DNA from: a bacterium | GTDB lineage: Bacteria > Sysuimicrobiota > Sysuimicrobiia > Sysuimicrobiales > Segetimicrobiaceae | DNA: 64,000 nucleotides | Assembly: GCA_035307765.1 (NCBI GenBank) | Contig: DATGHU010000011.1 | Span: forward strand, 43,757-107,756 | Reading direction: 5' to 3' | Shown here: positions 51,032-60,028 of the stretch, piece after piece | Numbering within the stretch: position 1 is the first letter of the stretch | Layout of the letters: each line of letters begins with the position of its first letter | Translations under genes and position numbers: made by a program | The notes under the pieces: generated by a model | What the model was told of the DNA's origin: nothing | The model's database searches: none | The model's input: only the letters and a program-made list of their open reading frames with translations

Positions 51032-51173
51032 GGTCGCTCCCCTCTCTTCGGCTCGGCGCCCGACGCTGATCAGGTCCCCGTCGACCGCGACGCGAGCACG
51101 ACGGGAATCCCGGCCCTCGGTGCCGACCGCGCCGGCGGCCTTCGCGTCCACCGGCCGCGGTCCTTCTGCGGAT

Positions 51174-51202
51174 AAAATAACACGCGGGCGGGACCACCGC
51201 AA
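51174..51202 (-). promoter_or_regulatory. Promoter of the nuoB-D-I-C group
   Basis: On the minus strand TTGCGG (51197-51202), a 17-base spacer ending TGT and TATTTT (51174-51179). The AT-rich run GTTATTTTATCC stands out in a GC-rich gap. The leader of about 135 bases to ATG 51031 shows no other clear element. Confidence 0.5.
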
Positions 51203-51230
51203 ACCGGCGATGCCGCCGCCCGACCCGGCC

Positions 51231-51656
51231 TCAGCGGTTCCCCACCTCCGCCAGGGCGCCCTCGAGGGTCACCCACCCCAGCGTCGCGCACTTAACCCTG
51301 ACCGGAAACTTCCGGACGCCCTGCAGCGCCTCGAGATCCCCCAGCGCTTCCGCCGGTGGCTCCCCGTGCATCATCGCCTTGAACGCCGCGATCAACCGCT
51401 CGGCCTCCGCGACCGGCTGCCCCTTGATCCGCTCGGTCATCATCGACGCCGACGCCTGGCTGATCGAGCACCCCCGGCCGTCAAAACGCACGTCGGTCAC
51501 CACCCCGTCCCGGACGGTCAAGAACAACCGGATCTCGTCGCCGCAGAGCGGATTGGCGCCCTCGCGGACGACGTCCGCCGGGTCGAGGGTCCCTTTGTTG
51601 CGCGGGTGGCTGTAGTGATCGAGGATCACATCGCGGTACAGATCATCCAGCGACAC
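51231..51656 (-). CDS. sufU: SufU-type Fe-S assembly / sulfur transfer protein
   Basis: A 141-residue IscU-like protein: [20 protein letters not shown], then the three zinc/cluster cysteines in [22 protein letters not shown] and [10 protein letters not shown]. The long insertion between the second and third cysteine ([14 protein letters not shown] region) is typical of SufU, which in Bacillus receives sulfur from SufS. GTG 51656 lies 14 bases inside the end of sufS, so translation is coupled. It ends the suf operon. Confidence 0.93.
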   Translation of the reverse strand: MSLDDLYRDVILDHYSHPRNKGTLDPADVVREGANPLCGDEIRLFLTVRDGVVTDVRFDGRGCSISQASASMMTERIKGQPVAEAERLIAAFKAMMHGEPPAEALGDLEALQGVRKFPVRVKCATLGWVTLEGALAEVGNR

Positions 51657-52875
51657 TGAACAGCTCCCGAGTCTTGAGAAGGGCGCGGGTCAGGACGTCG
51701 ATCTCCGCCGTGGTCGTGTAGACGTAGAAGCTCGCGCGCGCGGAGGCTCCAATCCCCAGCTTGCGGTGGAGCGGCTTCGTGCAGTGGTGGCCGGCCCGGA
51801 CGCAGACGCCTTCGGTGTCGAGCACCTGGGCGATGTCGTGGGGATGCACGCCATCGATCGAAAATGCCACCACCCCGCCCCGCTCGGCGCCGACAGCCGG
51901 CCCGAGGATGCGCAGCCCGGGGATCTCCCCCAGCCGACCCATCGCGTACGCCGTGATCTCGCGCTCGTGCGCGGCCACCGCCTCCATCCCCAGCCGCTCC
52001 AGGTAGTCGACGGCGGCGCCGAGGGCGATCGCATCGCCCACGTTGGGGGTTCCCGCCTCGAACTTCCACGGGAGCTCGTTCCAGGTGGCGTGGTCCATCC
52101 AGACGTCGCTGATCATCTCGCCCCCGCCCAGGAACGGCGACATCTCCTCGAGCAGGGCGCGCCGGCCCCAGAGCCCCCCGATGCCCATCGGCCCGAGCAT
52201 CTTGTGCCCGGTGAACCCGAAGAAATCCGCCCCCAGGGCGCCGACGTCCACGGGGCGGTGCGGGGTGCTCTGAGCGCCGTCCACGACGACCACGGCCCCG
52301 CGGGCGTGCGCCGCGCTGGCGATCTCGGCCACGGGGTTGACCGTGCCGAACGTGTTGCTGACGTGGACCAGTGCCACGATCCGCGTCCGGTCGGTGAGCA
52401 GGCGATCGAGATCGTCGAGGATCAGTCGTCCTCGGTCGTCAAACGGGATGGAGCGCAGGCGCGCGCCGCACGCCTGCGCCAGCATCTGCCAGGGGACGAG
52501 GTTGCTGTGGTGTTCCATCTCGGTGACCAGGATCTCGTCGCCCGGCCCGACGTGCGACCGGCCCCAGGCGAAGGCGACGAGGTTCAGCGCCTCGGTGACG
52601 TTGCGGGTAAAGAGGAGCTCCTCCGGTCCCGCCGCGCCCAGGAACCGCGCCACCTTGGCGCGGGCGGCCTCGTACTCCGCGGTGGCCCGCTCGGCGATGG
52701 AATAGACGCCGCGGTGGACGTTGGCATTGTATTCCTCGTAGTAGCGGACCAACGCGTCGATCACCTGGCGCGGCTTCTGCGAGGTGGCCGCGCTGTCGAG
52801 GTACACCAGCGGTTTTCCGTTGACGCGGACGCGAAGAATCGGAAAGTCGTCGCGAATCGTTGCCGGGAACCCCAT
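51643..52875 (-). CDS. sufS: Cysteine desulfurase SufS
   Basis: A 410-residue PLP enzyme that takes sulfur from cysteine. VYLDSAATSQKP near 25, EMEHHSNLVPW near 122, the PLP lysine in GFTGHKMLGP near 225 and the catalytic Cys in RAGHHCTKPLH near 362. Group II features fit SufS rather than IscS. ATG 52875 lies 21 bases after the Rieske gene and the stop is within sufU. Confidence 0.95.
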   Translation of the reverse strand: MGFPATIRDDFPILRVRVNGKPLVYLDSAATSQKPRQVIDALVRYYEEYNANVHRGVYSIAERATAEYEAARAKVARFLGAAGPEELLFTRNVTEALNLVAFAWGRSHVGPGDEILVTEMEHHSNLVPWQMLAQACGARLRSIPFDDRGRLILDDLDRLLTDRTRIVALVHVSNTFGTVNPVAEIASAAHARGAVVVVDGAQSTPHRPVDVGALGADFFGFTGHKMLGPMGIGGLWGRRALLEEMSPFLGGGEMISDVWMDHATWNELPWKFEAGTPNVGDAIALGAAVDYLERLGMEAVAAHEREITAYAMGRLGEIPGLRILGPAVGAERGGVVAFSIDGVHPHDIAQVLDTEGVCVRAGHHCTKPLHRKLGIGASARASFYVYTTTAEIDVLTRALLKTRELFSVAG

Positions 52876-52896
52876 CGTTCGCCTCCTCGCCCGCCG

Positions 52897-53241
52897 CTAC
52901 CGGCGGTGGGGAACCTCCCCCGAGCGGTGCGCCTCGGGGGACACCAGCACCTCGCCCCCGTCGACCCGCACCGGGTAGACCGCCACCGAGCGCACCGCCG
53001 GCAGCGCCAGCACCCGGCCGGTCTTGGCGTGGAACCGGGCGCCGTGCTTGGGACAGACCACCACTTCTCCCGACAGCGTCCCCTGGCTGAGGGACGCCTC
53101 TTCGTGGGTGCAGGTATCATCGATCGCGAAGAACTCACCGCCCAGGTTGATCAGCGCGACGGCCCGGCCGCCCACGTCCACCCGCTTCATCGACCCGGGC
53201 GCCACCTCGCTCGCGCGGGCCACGCGAATGTACTCGCTCAC
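52897..53241 (-). CDS. Rieske-type ferredoxin in the suf operon
   Basis: A 114-residue Rieske 2Fe-2S protein with Cys-x-His (DTCTHEEASL) and Cys-x2-His (VVCPKHGARFH) 16 residues apart. It resembles the small NirD/BphA3-like soluble ferredoxins found beside sufD in many Terrabacteria. It may donate electrons for cluster assembly, or be a client. GTG 53241 overlaps the sufD stop as GTGA. Confidence 0.9.
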   Translation of the reverse strand: MSEYIRVARASEVAPGSMKRVDVGGRAVALINLGGEFFAIDDTCTHEEASLSQGTLSGEVVVCPKHGARFHAKTGRVLALPAVRSVAVYPVRVDGGEVLVSPEAHRSGEVPHRR

Positions 53242-54560
53242 ACGTAGTCCCCCATCTTGCGTTCCACGGTCTCGCTCAGCCGCTGGCGGATCATCTCGAG
53301 CGGGATCCGGTCGAAGATCTCGGCCAGGAACCCGTCCACCATCATCCGGACCGCGACCGCCCGCGGCAGCCCCCGGCTCATCAGGTAGAAGATCTGGTCT
53401 TCGTTGAGCCGGCTGGTGCTGGCGCCGTGGGTGCAGCGGAGGTCGTTGGCCAGGATCTCGAGCTTGGGCATGCTGTCCGCCCGCGCCCCCTCCGAGAGAA
53501 TCAGGTTGCGGTTGAGCTGAAAGGCATTGGTCTTCTGGGCGCCGTGATCGGCACGGATCAACCCGGAGAACACCGAGCGCGCCTTGTCCTTGAGCACGCC
53601 CTTGTAGAGGAGGTCGCTCGTGGTGCTCCGCGCGACGTGCTCCTGCAGGGTATGGTAGTCGAAGTGCTGGGTCCCGTCGCCGAAGGCGATGCCGAGCATC
53701 TCCGATGTGCTCCCTTCCCCGACGAGCCGGCTCTCTACGTTGGTCTTGACGAGCCCCGCGCCGAACGCCACCATCAGGCTGTTCACGGTGGCATCCCGCT
53801 CCAGGACCATCCGGACGATGCCGAACTCCCAGAGGTTGCGCGCCCAGTCCTGGAGATTGACGTAGCGGATCTGGGCTCCGGCCTTGGGGATCAGTTCGAC
53901 CGCGTGGTTGACGAGGGTCCGCGAGGCGCCCGGGGCCGAGCCGAAGACCTCAACGAGGGTCACGCGACTGCGCTCCTCGGCCACCACGAGCGTGTGCGGG
54001 AGGAACGCCGCGCCATCCCGATCCAGCCAGGTCCCCGTGACCAACTGCAGGTCCACCTCGAGGGCCTTCGGGACGTACAGGAAGGTCCCGCCGCTCCACA
54101 ACGCCCCGTGCAGCGCCCGGAACTTGTTCTCGTCGTCCCGCACCACGGTCCCGAGGTACGGCCGGACGAGGTCGGGGTGCTTGACCACCGCCTCGGAGAG
54201 CGAGGTGAAGATCAGCCCGCTTCGGGCCAGCTCGCCCGCCAGCCGGCTTTGGACCTCGACCCCGTTGGCCACCAGCCGCAGCCCGGCCGCCTCGGTCGGA
54301 TCGCCCACCAGCGCCAGAAGCGGCGCGGGCGGCGCGCCCCGGTGCACGCGGTGGGGCAGCACTCCGAACGCGTCCAGATCGAGCCCGCCGATGTCGGTGC
54401 GGCGCCATTCCTCGCCGACGTTCGCCAACGGCAGGGGGAGCCGTTCAAAGGCTTCCCACGCCGCGAGACGGTGCTCGCGCAGCCAGGCCGGCTCGCCCGA
54501 GGCGGCGCTGTGCTCCTCGACCACTGCCCGGCTCAACGATGCCGGAGGGGCGTCACTCAC
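53238..54560 (-). CDS. sufD: SufD
   Basis: A 440-residue scaffold subunit of the SufBC2D complex. The C-terminal beta-helix core carries VFSGLIRADHGAQKTNAFQ, LSEGARADSMPKLEI and CTHGASTSRLNEDQIFYLMSRG, with the DGFLAEIFDRIP end. Its N-terminus (LREHRLAAWEAFERLPLP) is the usual variable helical part. GTG 54560 has GGAGG seven bases upstream. It is separated from sufB by 136 bases that contain a strong hairpin. Confidence 0.94.
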   Translation of the reverse strand: MSDAPPASLSRAVVEEHSAASGEPAWLREHRLAAWEAFERLPLPLANVGEEWRRTDIGGLDLDAFGVLPHRVHRGAPPAPLLALVGDPTEAAGLRLVANGVEVQSRLAGELARSGLIFTSLSEAVVKHPDLVRPYLGTVVRDDENKFRALHGALWSGGTFLYVPKALEVDLQLVTGTWLDRDGAAFLPHTLVVAEERSRVTLVEVFGSAPGASRTLVNHAVELIPKAGAQIRYVNLQDWARNLWEFGIVRMVLERDATVNSLMVAFGAGLVKTNVESRLVGEGSTSEMLGIAFGDGTQHFDYHTLQEHVARSTTSDLLYKGVLKDKARSVFSGLIRADHGAQKTNAFQLNRNLILSEGARADSMPKLEILANDLRCTHGASTSRLNEDQIFYLMSRGLPRAVAVRMMVDGFLAEIFDRIPLEMIRQRLSETVERKMGDYV

Positions 54561-54639
54561 AATGGTGCCTCCATCTCCCCGCGGTGCGCTCGCGCGCCCG
54601 TCTGGTCCCGTGCGCCTCGACGGACGGCAGGCGGTCAGA

Positions 54640-54666
54640 GAGGGCAGAGCCCGACGCCCTGCCCTC
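54640..54666 (-). other. Intra-operon hairpin between sufB and sufD
   Basis: GAGGGCAG (54640-54647) and CTGCCCTC (54659-54666) form a perfect eight-base stem with an 11-base loop, 30 bases past the sufB stop. No T-run follows. It could lower or process the message so that sufC-sufB and the distal genes are made in different amounts. The rest of the 136-base gap is featureless and GC-rich. Confidence 0.45.
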
Positions 54667-54696
54667 CCGTGCCCTCCTCACGCCAGCGGGGCGCGG

Positions 54697-56106
54697 CTAG
54701 CCGACCGAGCCCTCCATTTCGAGCTGGATCAGTCGGTTCAGTTCCACGCTGTATTCCATCGGCAACTCTCGGGAAATCGGCTCGATGAACCCGCGGACGA
54801 TCATGCTCATCGCCTCGTCCTGGTTGATCCCGCGGCTCATCAGGTAGAACAGCTGTTCATCCGAGACCTTGGAAACGGTGGCCTCGTGGGTCACCTGGAC
54901 GTCGTCCTCGTCGATTTCCATTGTGGGGTAGGTATCCGACCGCGACTGGTCGTCGAGGATCAGCGCGTCGCAGCGCACCGCGCACTTGCTCCCCTTGGCG
55001 CCGGGGTAGATCTTCACCAGCCCGCGGTAGCCGGCCCGCCCGCCGGACTTGCTGATCGATTTGCTGACGATGGACGACTGGGTGTGCGGAGCGGCGTGGA
55101 TCACCTTGCCGCCGGGATCCTGGTGCTGCCCTTCGCCGGCGAAGGCCACGGAGAGGATCTCCGCTTTCGCTCCGGGCTCGAGCATGTAGACGCTCGGGTA
55201 CTTCATCGTCAACTTGCTGCCGAGGTTCCCGTCCACCCACTCCATCGTCGCGTCGCGATAGGCCACCGCCCGCTTCGTGACCAGGTTGTAGACGTTCTTC
55301 GACCAGTTCTGAATGGTCGTGTACCGGACGCGCGCGCCCTCCTTGACGATGATCTCCACGACCGCACTGTGCAGCGAGTCGCTGGAGTAGGTGGGGGCGG
55401 TGCACCCTTCCACGTAGTGCACGTACGACCCCTTCTCCGCAATGATCAGGGTCCGCTCAAACTGCCCCATGTTCTGGGCGTTGATCCGGAAGTAGGCCTG
55501 CAGCGGGATGTCCACGCGCACACCCTCGGGGACGTAGACGAACGATCCCCCGCTCCACACCGAACTGTTCAGCGCCGAGAACTTGTTGTCCTCAGGAGGG
55601 ATGACGGTCCCGAAGTACTCCTTGACGATGTCCGGATGATCGCGCAGGGCGGAATCCATGTCGAGGAACACCACGCCCTGTTTCGTCCACTCCTCGCGCA
55701 GGCTGTGGTAGACGACCTCGCTCTCGTACTGAGCCCCCACGCCGGCCAGGTATTTCTTCTCCGCCTCGGGGATCCCCAGCCGGTCGAAGGTCTTCTTGAT
55801 GTTCTCGGGGACGTCGTCCCAGGTCTTCCCCTGGTTCTCCATCGGCCGGACGTAGTAGTAGATGTCGTTGAAATCGATCTCGCCGACGTTGCCGCCCCAG
55901 GTGGGCAGCGGCTTCTTCTCCCACACCCCGAGGGAGTGGAGGCGGAACGCCCGCATCCACTCGGGCTCGCTCTTCATGTGCGAGATCATCTCCACGATCT
56001 CGCGGTCGAGTCCCTTCCGGGATTTGAACGCGTACGCATCCTCGGGATCGTGGAACCCGTACTTGTACTGGTCGAGATCGATGCCGAGCGGGCTCGTCAC
56101 TGCCAT
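54697..56106 (-). CDS. sufB: SufB
   Basis: A 469-residue Fe-S scaffold: [20 protein letters not shown] at the start, [33 protein letters not shown] with the conserved cysteine, [18 protein letters not shown] and [20 protein letters not shown], ending with the family [17 protein letters not shown] 56106 has GAGGAGG ten bases upstream, 64 bases after sufC. Its start is also where the highly conserved N-terminus begins. Confidence 0.96.
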   Translation of the reverse strand: MAVTSPLGIDLDQYKYGFHDPEDAYAFKSRKGLDREIVEMISHMKSEPEWMRAFRLHSLGVWEKKPLPTWGGNVGEIDFNDIYYYVRPMENQGKTWDDVPENIKKTFDRLGIPEAEKKYLAGVGAQYESEVVYHSLREEWTKQGVVFLDMDSALRDHPDIVKEYFGTVIPPEDNKFSALNSSVWSGGSFVYVPEGVRVDIPLQAYFRINAQNMGQFERTLIIAEKGSYVHYVEGCTAPTYSSDSLHSAVVEIIVKEGARVRYTTIQNWSKNVYNLVTKRAVAYRDATMEWVDGNLGSKLTMKYPSVYMLEPGAKAEILSVAFAGEGQHQDPGGKVIHAAPHTQSSIVSKSISKSGGRAGYRGLVKIYPGAKGSKCAVRCDALILDDQSRSDTYPTMEIDEDDVQVTHEATVSKVSDEQLFYLMSRGINQDEAMSMIVRGFIEPISRELPMEYSVELNRLIQLEMEGSVG

Positions 56107-56170
56107 GATGCCTGCGCCTCCTCGCGAATCTCGCCCCGACCGACGGCCCGACGCGGCGCGCCGATGGGAG

Positions 56171-57007
56171 CTAGTGCCTGACCCAAAAGACCTTCCCCGC
56201 GCTCCGGACCTCGCCCTCCGAGGCGACCTCGGCGGCCACCTGCTCGTACTGCGCCCGGATGCCATCGTACCCGATCTGATCGAGCTCGTCGGCAAGCGCC
56301 GCGCCGCCCGAGGTCACGATCCGGCCGTCGAACATGACGTGAACCGTGGTGGGCTTGATGTACTTCAGGATCCGCGGGTAATGGGTGATGACGAGCGCCC
56401 CCATCTTCTGCCCGGAGGTCTCGTACATCCTGTTCACCCCGGCCGCCACGATCTTGACCGCGTCCACGTCCAGCCCCGAGTCGGTCTCGTCCATGATCGC
56501 GATCTCCGGCTCGAGCACCGCCATCTGCAAGATCTCGGCACGCTTCTTCTCCCCGCCGCTGAACCCCTCGTTCACGTAGCGGCCGAGGACCGCCGGATCG
56601 ACCTGCAGCTCCGCCACCTTCGCCCTGACCAGCTTCTGAAACTCGGCCAGGCTCATCAAACTGTCCTTGTCAAATCCCCGCCGCGCGCTCACCGCGGTGC
56701 GCAGGAAGCTGGCCATCGTCACCCCGGGAATGCTCACCGGGTACTGAAACGCGATGAACAGACCCCGGCGGGCCCGCTCGTCGGGCGCCATCGCCACGAG
56801 GTCCTCGCCTTTGTAGAGCACCTCGCCCTTGGTCACCTGGTAAAACGGATTGCCCATCAACACGTTGGCGAGCGTGCTCTTCCCCGACCCGTTGGGGCCC
56901 ATCAGGGCGTGGATCTCTCCCGCGCGCACGGTCAGGTTGGTCCCTTTGAGGATCACCTTATCCTCGACCTGCGCCCACAGATCCTTGATCACGAGCTCGG
57001 CGTCCAT
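56171..57007 (-). CDS. sufC: SufC ATPase
   Basis: A 278-residue ABC-type ATPase driving the SufBD scaffold. Walker [10 protein letters not shown] near 36-44, signature [14 protein letters not shown], Walker [19 protein letters not shown] and [14 protein letters not shown] 57007 has GGGGGAGA upstream; the open frame extends 20 codons further into a Pro/Gly/Arg-rich reading that is probably leader. It is the first gene of the suf operon and follows a strong promoter. Confidence 0.96.
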   Translation of the reverse strand: MDAELVIKDLWAQVEDKVILKGTNLTVRAGEIHALMGPNGSGKSTLANVLMGNPFYQVTKGEVLYKGEDLVAMAPDERARRGLFIAFQYPVSIPGVTMASFLRTAVSARRGFDKDSLMSLAEFQKLVRAKVAELQVDPAVLGRYVNEGFSGGEKKRAEILQMAVLEPEIAIMDETDSGLDVDAVKIVAAGVNRMYETSGQKMGALVITHYPRILKYIKPTTVHVMFDGRIVTSGGAALADELDQIGYDGIRAQYEQVAAEVASEGEVRSAGKVFWVRH

Positions 57008-57072
57008 CCGTCTCCCCCGACCGCGCCCCGGCCCCGCGGCGGCGCTTGGCCGCAGCGGCTCCGGCAATTCTG

Positions 57073-57121
57073 GAGTGAATTACTCATCTATTATTCTATG
57101 GTCGGACCGGGGCAATGTCAA
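57073..57121 (-). promoter_or_regulatory. suf operon promoter with AT-rich dyad at the transcription start
   Basis: On the minus strand TTGACA (57116-57121), a 17-base spacer and TAGAAT (57093-57098). Directly at the predicted start of transcription lies GAGTAATTCACTC (57073-57085), an almost symmetric 13-base element with arms GAGT/ACTC. It is a likely repressor site; no Rrf2-type gene is in the window, and the only iron-type regulator here is the Fur-family protein at 26 kb. Confidence 0.7.
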
Positions 57122-57240
57122 CACACCGCTTGCGAAAGTCCCGCCGCGGGCAGGGGGCCGTCACGCCGCGCGCGGAATATCTCGAGGGCACGCCTCCGGT
57201 TCGTGCCGGCGGCACGCGGAGCAGCGGAAGGGAGATGGCG

Positions 57241-58062
57241 ATGCCTCTTGCCACACCCGATCTCGTGCGCAGCGTCACCGAACGGCGCGTCTACGACCTG
57301 GAGCAACCGCGGACGGCCGGCATGCCCATCCATCCCGCCCACCGACCGGGCTACGTCTACCAGCTGCACCGCCGGCACCGAGACAGCTACTTTCCACGGC
57401 GGCACGGACCGCGGTCCAGCGCATCCGGCATCCTCGTGATGATGGAGCACTCCGGGACCCACATCGACGCGCTCTCGCACCAGGCGGCCGATCTCCGACT
57501 CTACGGAGACGTGGAGATCACGCCGGAGGTCGAAACCGCGCGGGGGTTCACCAGCCACGGGATCGAGACGATGAACCCGATCGTCGCCCGTGGGATCCTC
57601 CTCGACGTCGCCGCCGCCAAGGGGCAAGACCCGCTGCCGGAGCACTATCCGATCACCCCATCCGACCTGGAAGCGGCGGCGCGGTTGGGCGGGGTGTCCG
57701 TCCAACCCGGGGATGCGCTCCTTGTGCGCACCGGGTACGCGAAGCTGTGGGCGGATGAGAACCGCTACCTGGCCGCCGCGGGGGTCGGGCGCGAGGCGAC
57801 GGAGTGGGCGGCGGCGCGCAAGGTGCGCTGCGTGGGGTGCGACAACATGACGTGGGACGAGACCGAAGAGCGGGACCCACAGACGGGCGGCATGCTGTTC
57901 GCGCACCTGCACCTCATCGCCCGGTGCGGAATTGCCATCATGGAGAACCTCAACCTGGAGGAACTCAGCCGGGATCGGTGCCGGGAGTTCCTGTTCGTCT
58001 GCACCCCGCTGAAGCTCGTCGGCGCGACGGGGTCCCCGGTACGGCCGATCGCGCTGGCCTGA
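57241..58062 (+). CDS. Cyclase / kynurenine formamidase-like metal hydrolase
   Basis: A 273-residue member of the putative cyclase family that includes bacterial arylformamidase. The metal motif is HSGTHIDALSHQA near 83-95, with a further His/Glu region in GCDNMTWDETEE and HLHLIARCGIAIMENLNLE. Relatives hydrolyse N-formylkynurenine, isatin or other small amides. ATG 57241 is preferred because GGAG lies six to seven bases upstream; ATG 57235 is too close. No tryptophan-degradation genes are nearby, so the substrate is unknown. Its end is three bases from convergent pyrE. Confidence 0.82.
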   Translation: MPLATPDLVRSVTERRVYDLEQPRTAGMPIHPAHRPGYVYQLHRRHRDSYFPRRHGPRSSASGILVMMEHSGTHIDALSHQAADLRLYGDVEITPEVETARGFTSHGIETMNPIVARGILLDVAAAKGQDPLPEHYPITPSDLEAAARLGGVSVQPGDALLVRTGYAKLWADENRYLAAAGVGREATEWAAARKVRCVGCDNMTWDETEERDPQTGGMLFAHLHLIARCGIAIMENLNLEELSRDRCREFLFVCTPLKLVGATGSPVRPIALA

Positions 58063-58065
58063 CGG

Positions 58066-58626
58066 TCACTTCTGCGGGAGCGGCCACTCGCCGAGGGTGA
58101 AGAGCGCGCGAAACGCGTACCCGGCGGCCCCGACGCCCTCGGCGCCCCCTTCGTTGCGGTCCACCACCGCGAGCACGAGCAGCACCTTGGCCCCCGCCGC
58201 CTCCACCGTGCGGGCGGCCCGCACCACCTGCGCGCCGGTCGTCACCACATCCTCGATCACCACCACCGCATCGCCGGGCTCGAGGACCCCCTCGATCAAG
58301 CGGGCGGTCCCGTGGTCCTTGGTCTCAGGACGGACGATGACAAAGGGAAGCCCGGTCTCGAGCGCGACCGCCGTCGCGAGCGGGATGCCGCCGAGCGCGG
58401 GGCCCGCGAGCCGGGTCGTCTCGCCGGGGAGGAGGTGGGCCAGGAGTCGGGCGATGTCGCGCAGCAGGTCCGGCCGTGTCTCGAACCGGTACTTGTCGAT
58501 GTAGTGGGTGCTCCTCCGCCCGGAGCTCAGCACGAACTCCCCGCGCAGAAGAGAGGTTTGGATCAATCGGGACCACGTCCGCCCCTGGAGCGCCCCCAGC
58601 ACGGTCGCGGGAACCTGATTCGCCAC
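58066..58626 (-). CDS. pyrE: Orotate phosphoribosyltransferase
   Basis: A 186-residue type I phosphoribosyltransferase that joins orotate to PRPP in pyrimidine synthesis. GEFVLSSGRRSTHYIDKY near 30-47 is the orotate-site region, AGPALGGIPLATAVA near 75 and the PRPP loop VVVIEDVVTTGAQVV near 125. GTG 58626 is the most likely start (normal length); GTG 58602 is an alternative. It follows tetR by 26 bases and is probably transcribed with it. Other pyr genes are not here. Confidence 0.9.
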   Translation of the reverse strand: MANQVPATVLGALQGRTWSRLIQTSLLRGEFVLSSGRRSTHYIDKYRFETRPDLLRDIARLLAHLLPGETTRLAGPALGGIPLATAVALETGLPFVIVRPETKDHGTARLIEGVLEPGDAVVVIEDVVTTGAQVVRAARTVEAAGAKVLLVLAVVDRNEGGAEGVGAAGYAFRALFTLGEWPLPQK

Positions 58627-58652
58627 CGGCGCGGGCCGCCCCGGCGGGGGGA

Positions 58653-59285
58653 TCACCGGGAGGCGAGGGGGACGACGGTGAAGCCCACGCTCCGGAGCAA
58701 GAGTGGGGTCAACGGGGCCAGCACGTCTTCGAGGGGGTCCGGCTTTCCGGTGTTCAGCCACCTGAGCACCACCTCGCTGAGTGCGCCGATCCATACGTAC
58801 GCCGCGGTCTCGGTGTCCTGTGGGGTCAACTTGCCATCCTCGACCGCGCGGTCGAGGTACCCGCGGAGCACCTCCACCAGCATGGCCTTGAGGGCGATCC
58901 GCTTTCCCTGGAACTCTGCCCCGACCGACGGCCAGTCGACGAGGACGATCTTCGCGATATCCCGATCGGCCTGAAAGGTCCGCACCACGGTGGCGACCGC
59001 CGCCTCGACCTGGGCCACTAAGCCGCGCGCCCGATGGACGGCCACCTGGATCTCACAGGCCAGGGTCGTGGCGTACTCCTCGACCAGGGACAGGAAAATC
59101 TGCTCTTTGCTTTGGAAGTAGAAGTAGACCGCCCCTTTTGAGGTCCCCGAGGCTTTGACGATGTCATCGACCACGGCGTTGTGGAAGCCTTTGGCGGCAA
59201 ACACCTGTGCTGCGGAGTGCAGGATCCTTCTTCGGGTCTCTTCGCGCTGCTGTCCTTTGTGTAATCGATCTAAGGTGGTGGCCAT
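58653..59285 (-). CDS. TetR-family transcriptional regulator
   Basis: A 210-residue regulator. The N-terminal HTH reads RRRILHSAAQVFAAKGFHNAV, VDDIVKASGTSKGAVYFYFQSKEQIF, typical of TetR; the C-terminal domain is helical and ends with a segment like TetR_C_6 (AYVWIGALSEVVLRWL). The ligand is unknown, though fatty-acyl or drug effectors are common in this branch. ATG 59285 follows GAGGGGGG; TTG 59288 is adjacent. Promoter and likely operator lie directly upstream, so it probably represses itself and pyrE. Confidence 0.9.
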   Translation of the reverse strand: MATTLDRLHKGQQREETRRRILHSAAQVFAAKGFHNAVVDDIVKASGTSKGAVYFYFQSKEQIFLSLVEEYATTLACEIQVAVHRARGLVAQVEAAVATVVRTFQADRDIAKIVLVDWPSVGAEFQGKRIALKAMLVEVLRGYLDRAVEDGKLTPQDTETAAYVWIGALSEVVLRWLNTGKPDPLEDVLAPLTPLLLRSVGFTVVPLASR

Positions 59286-59300
59286 CAAACCCCCCTCACC

Positions 59301-59322
59301 CCAGACTGACCAGTCGGTCTGG
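59301..59322 (-). promoter_or_regulatory. Probable TetR operator
   Basis: An imperfect 22-base dyad: CCAGAC and GTCTGG flank a GAC/GTC core, 18 of 22 positions symmetric, with ACTGACCAGTCGGT at its centre, close to the ACCGACCGGTCGGT form often bound by TetR regulators. It lies right at the predicted transcription start of tetR. Confidence 0.75.
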
Positions 59323-59327
59323 AACGG

Positions 59328-59356
59328 ATTGTACTGCGGTCGGGAAAAGATGTCAA
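59328..59356 (-). promoter_or_regulatory. Consensus-like promoter of tetR
   Basis: On the minus strand TTGACA (59351-59356), exactly 17 bases, TACAAT (59328-59333). Transcription should begin near 59320, inside the dyad at 59301-59322. Confidence 0.85.
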
Positions 59357-59368
59357 CTTTGAGGGAAG

Positions 59369-59710
59369 TTAGTCCATCTGCTCGTCGGTGAGGCCGAAGT
59401 GATGCCCGATCTCGTGGATGACGGTCTGGCGCACTTCCTCGACGATCTCCGCGTCGGTCTGGCAGATCGCCTCGATGTTGTCCTGGTAGATGACGACCAC
59501 CTCGGGCAGCTCATACGCCGCCATCGGCGACCGCTCCATTTCGCTCACGCCCTGGTACAGCCCGAGGATGTCGCCGCCCAACTCCCCGGCGATCTCGCGG
59601 GACGGTCGGGCTTCCACCATGACGGCGATGTTCACGAGCCGCTCCGCGAACCGGGCCGGAAGATCGTCCAGCGCCAGCGCGACCAGGCGCTCGAAGCGGG
59701 CTCTACGCAT
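59369..59710 (-). CDS. Zincin-like metallopeptidase
   Basis: A 113-residue protein of the small zincin family (PF06262 type): FERLVALALDDLPARFAERL at the start, LGLYQGVSE, VVVIYQDNIEAIC and the zinc motif VIHEIGHHFGLTDEQM at the end, with HExxH and a third His within it. Its substrate is not known. It follows the Nfu N-domain gene by 36 bases. Confidence 0.85.
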   Translation of the reverse strand: MRRARFERLVALALDDLPARFAERLVNIAVMVEARPSREIAGELGGDILGLYQGVSEMERSPMAAYELPEVVVIYQDNIEAICQTDAEIVEEVRQTVIHEIGHHFGLTDEQMD

Positions 59711-59746
59711 CGCGCGTCCCGATCCCGCGTGCGGGAACGCGCACGC

Positions 59747-60028
59747 TCAGGCTTCGGAAGCGAGGTGCCGGCGGATCGCGGCCTCGGCGGGGGGGACGAC
59801 GGTTCCCCAGTCGATCCCGTCCTGCCGCGTCAGGGTGATGAAGTCGTTGAGGAAGAAGACCTGCCGCACCCCGGGAATCGCGAGCAGGTCACGGGCCAGC
59901 GGGGACGTCGCGGTGTTCGGGTCCGTGAACGTTTGGCTGCGGCCCTCGGTCATCCGCCGATTGACGATGAACTTCAGCGCGTTCACGTTCGGGGTGGGTT
60001 GGACGGTCACCTGAAGCGGGTTCGACAC
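59747..60028 (-). CDS. Stand-alone Nfu N-terminal domain protein
   Basis: A 93-residue protein equal to the Nfu_N domain alone: QVTVQPTPNVNALKFIVNR, SPLARDLLAIPGVRQVFFLNDFITLTR, ending soon after EAAIRRHL. In larger Nfu proteins this domain helps recognise targets and is followed by the CxxC domain, which here is the separate 88-residue protein at 35.7 kb. GTG 60028 has AGGAGG six to seven bases upstream, inside the PASTA gene, which overlaps it by 140 bases in another frame. Confidence 0.85.
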   Translation of the reverse strand: MSNPLQVTVQPTPNVNALKFIVNRRMTEGRSQTFTDPNTATSPLARDLLAIPGVRQVFFLNDFITLTRQDGIDWGTVVPPAEAAIRRHLASEA

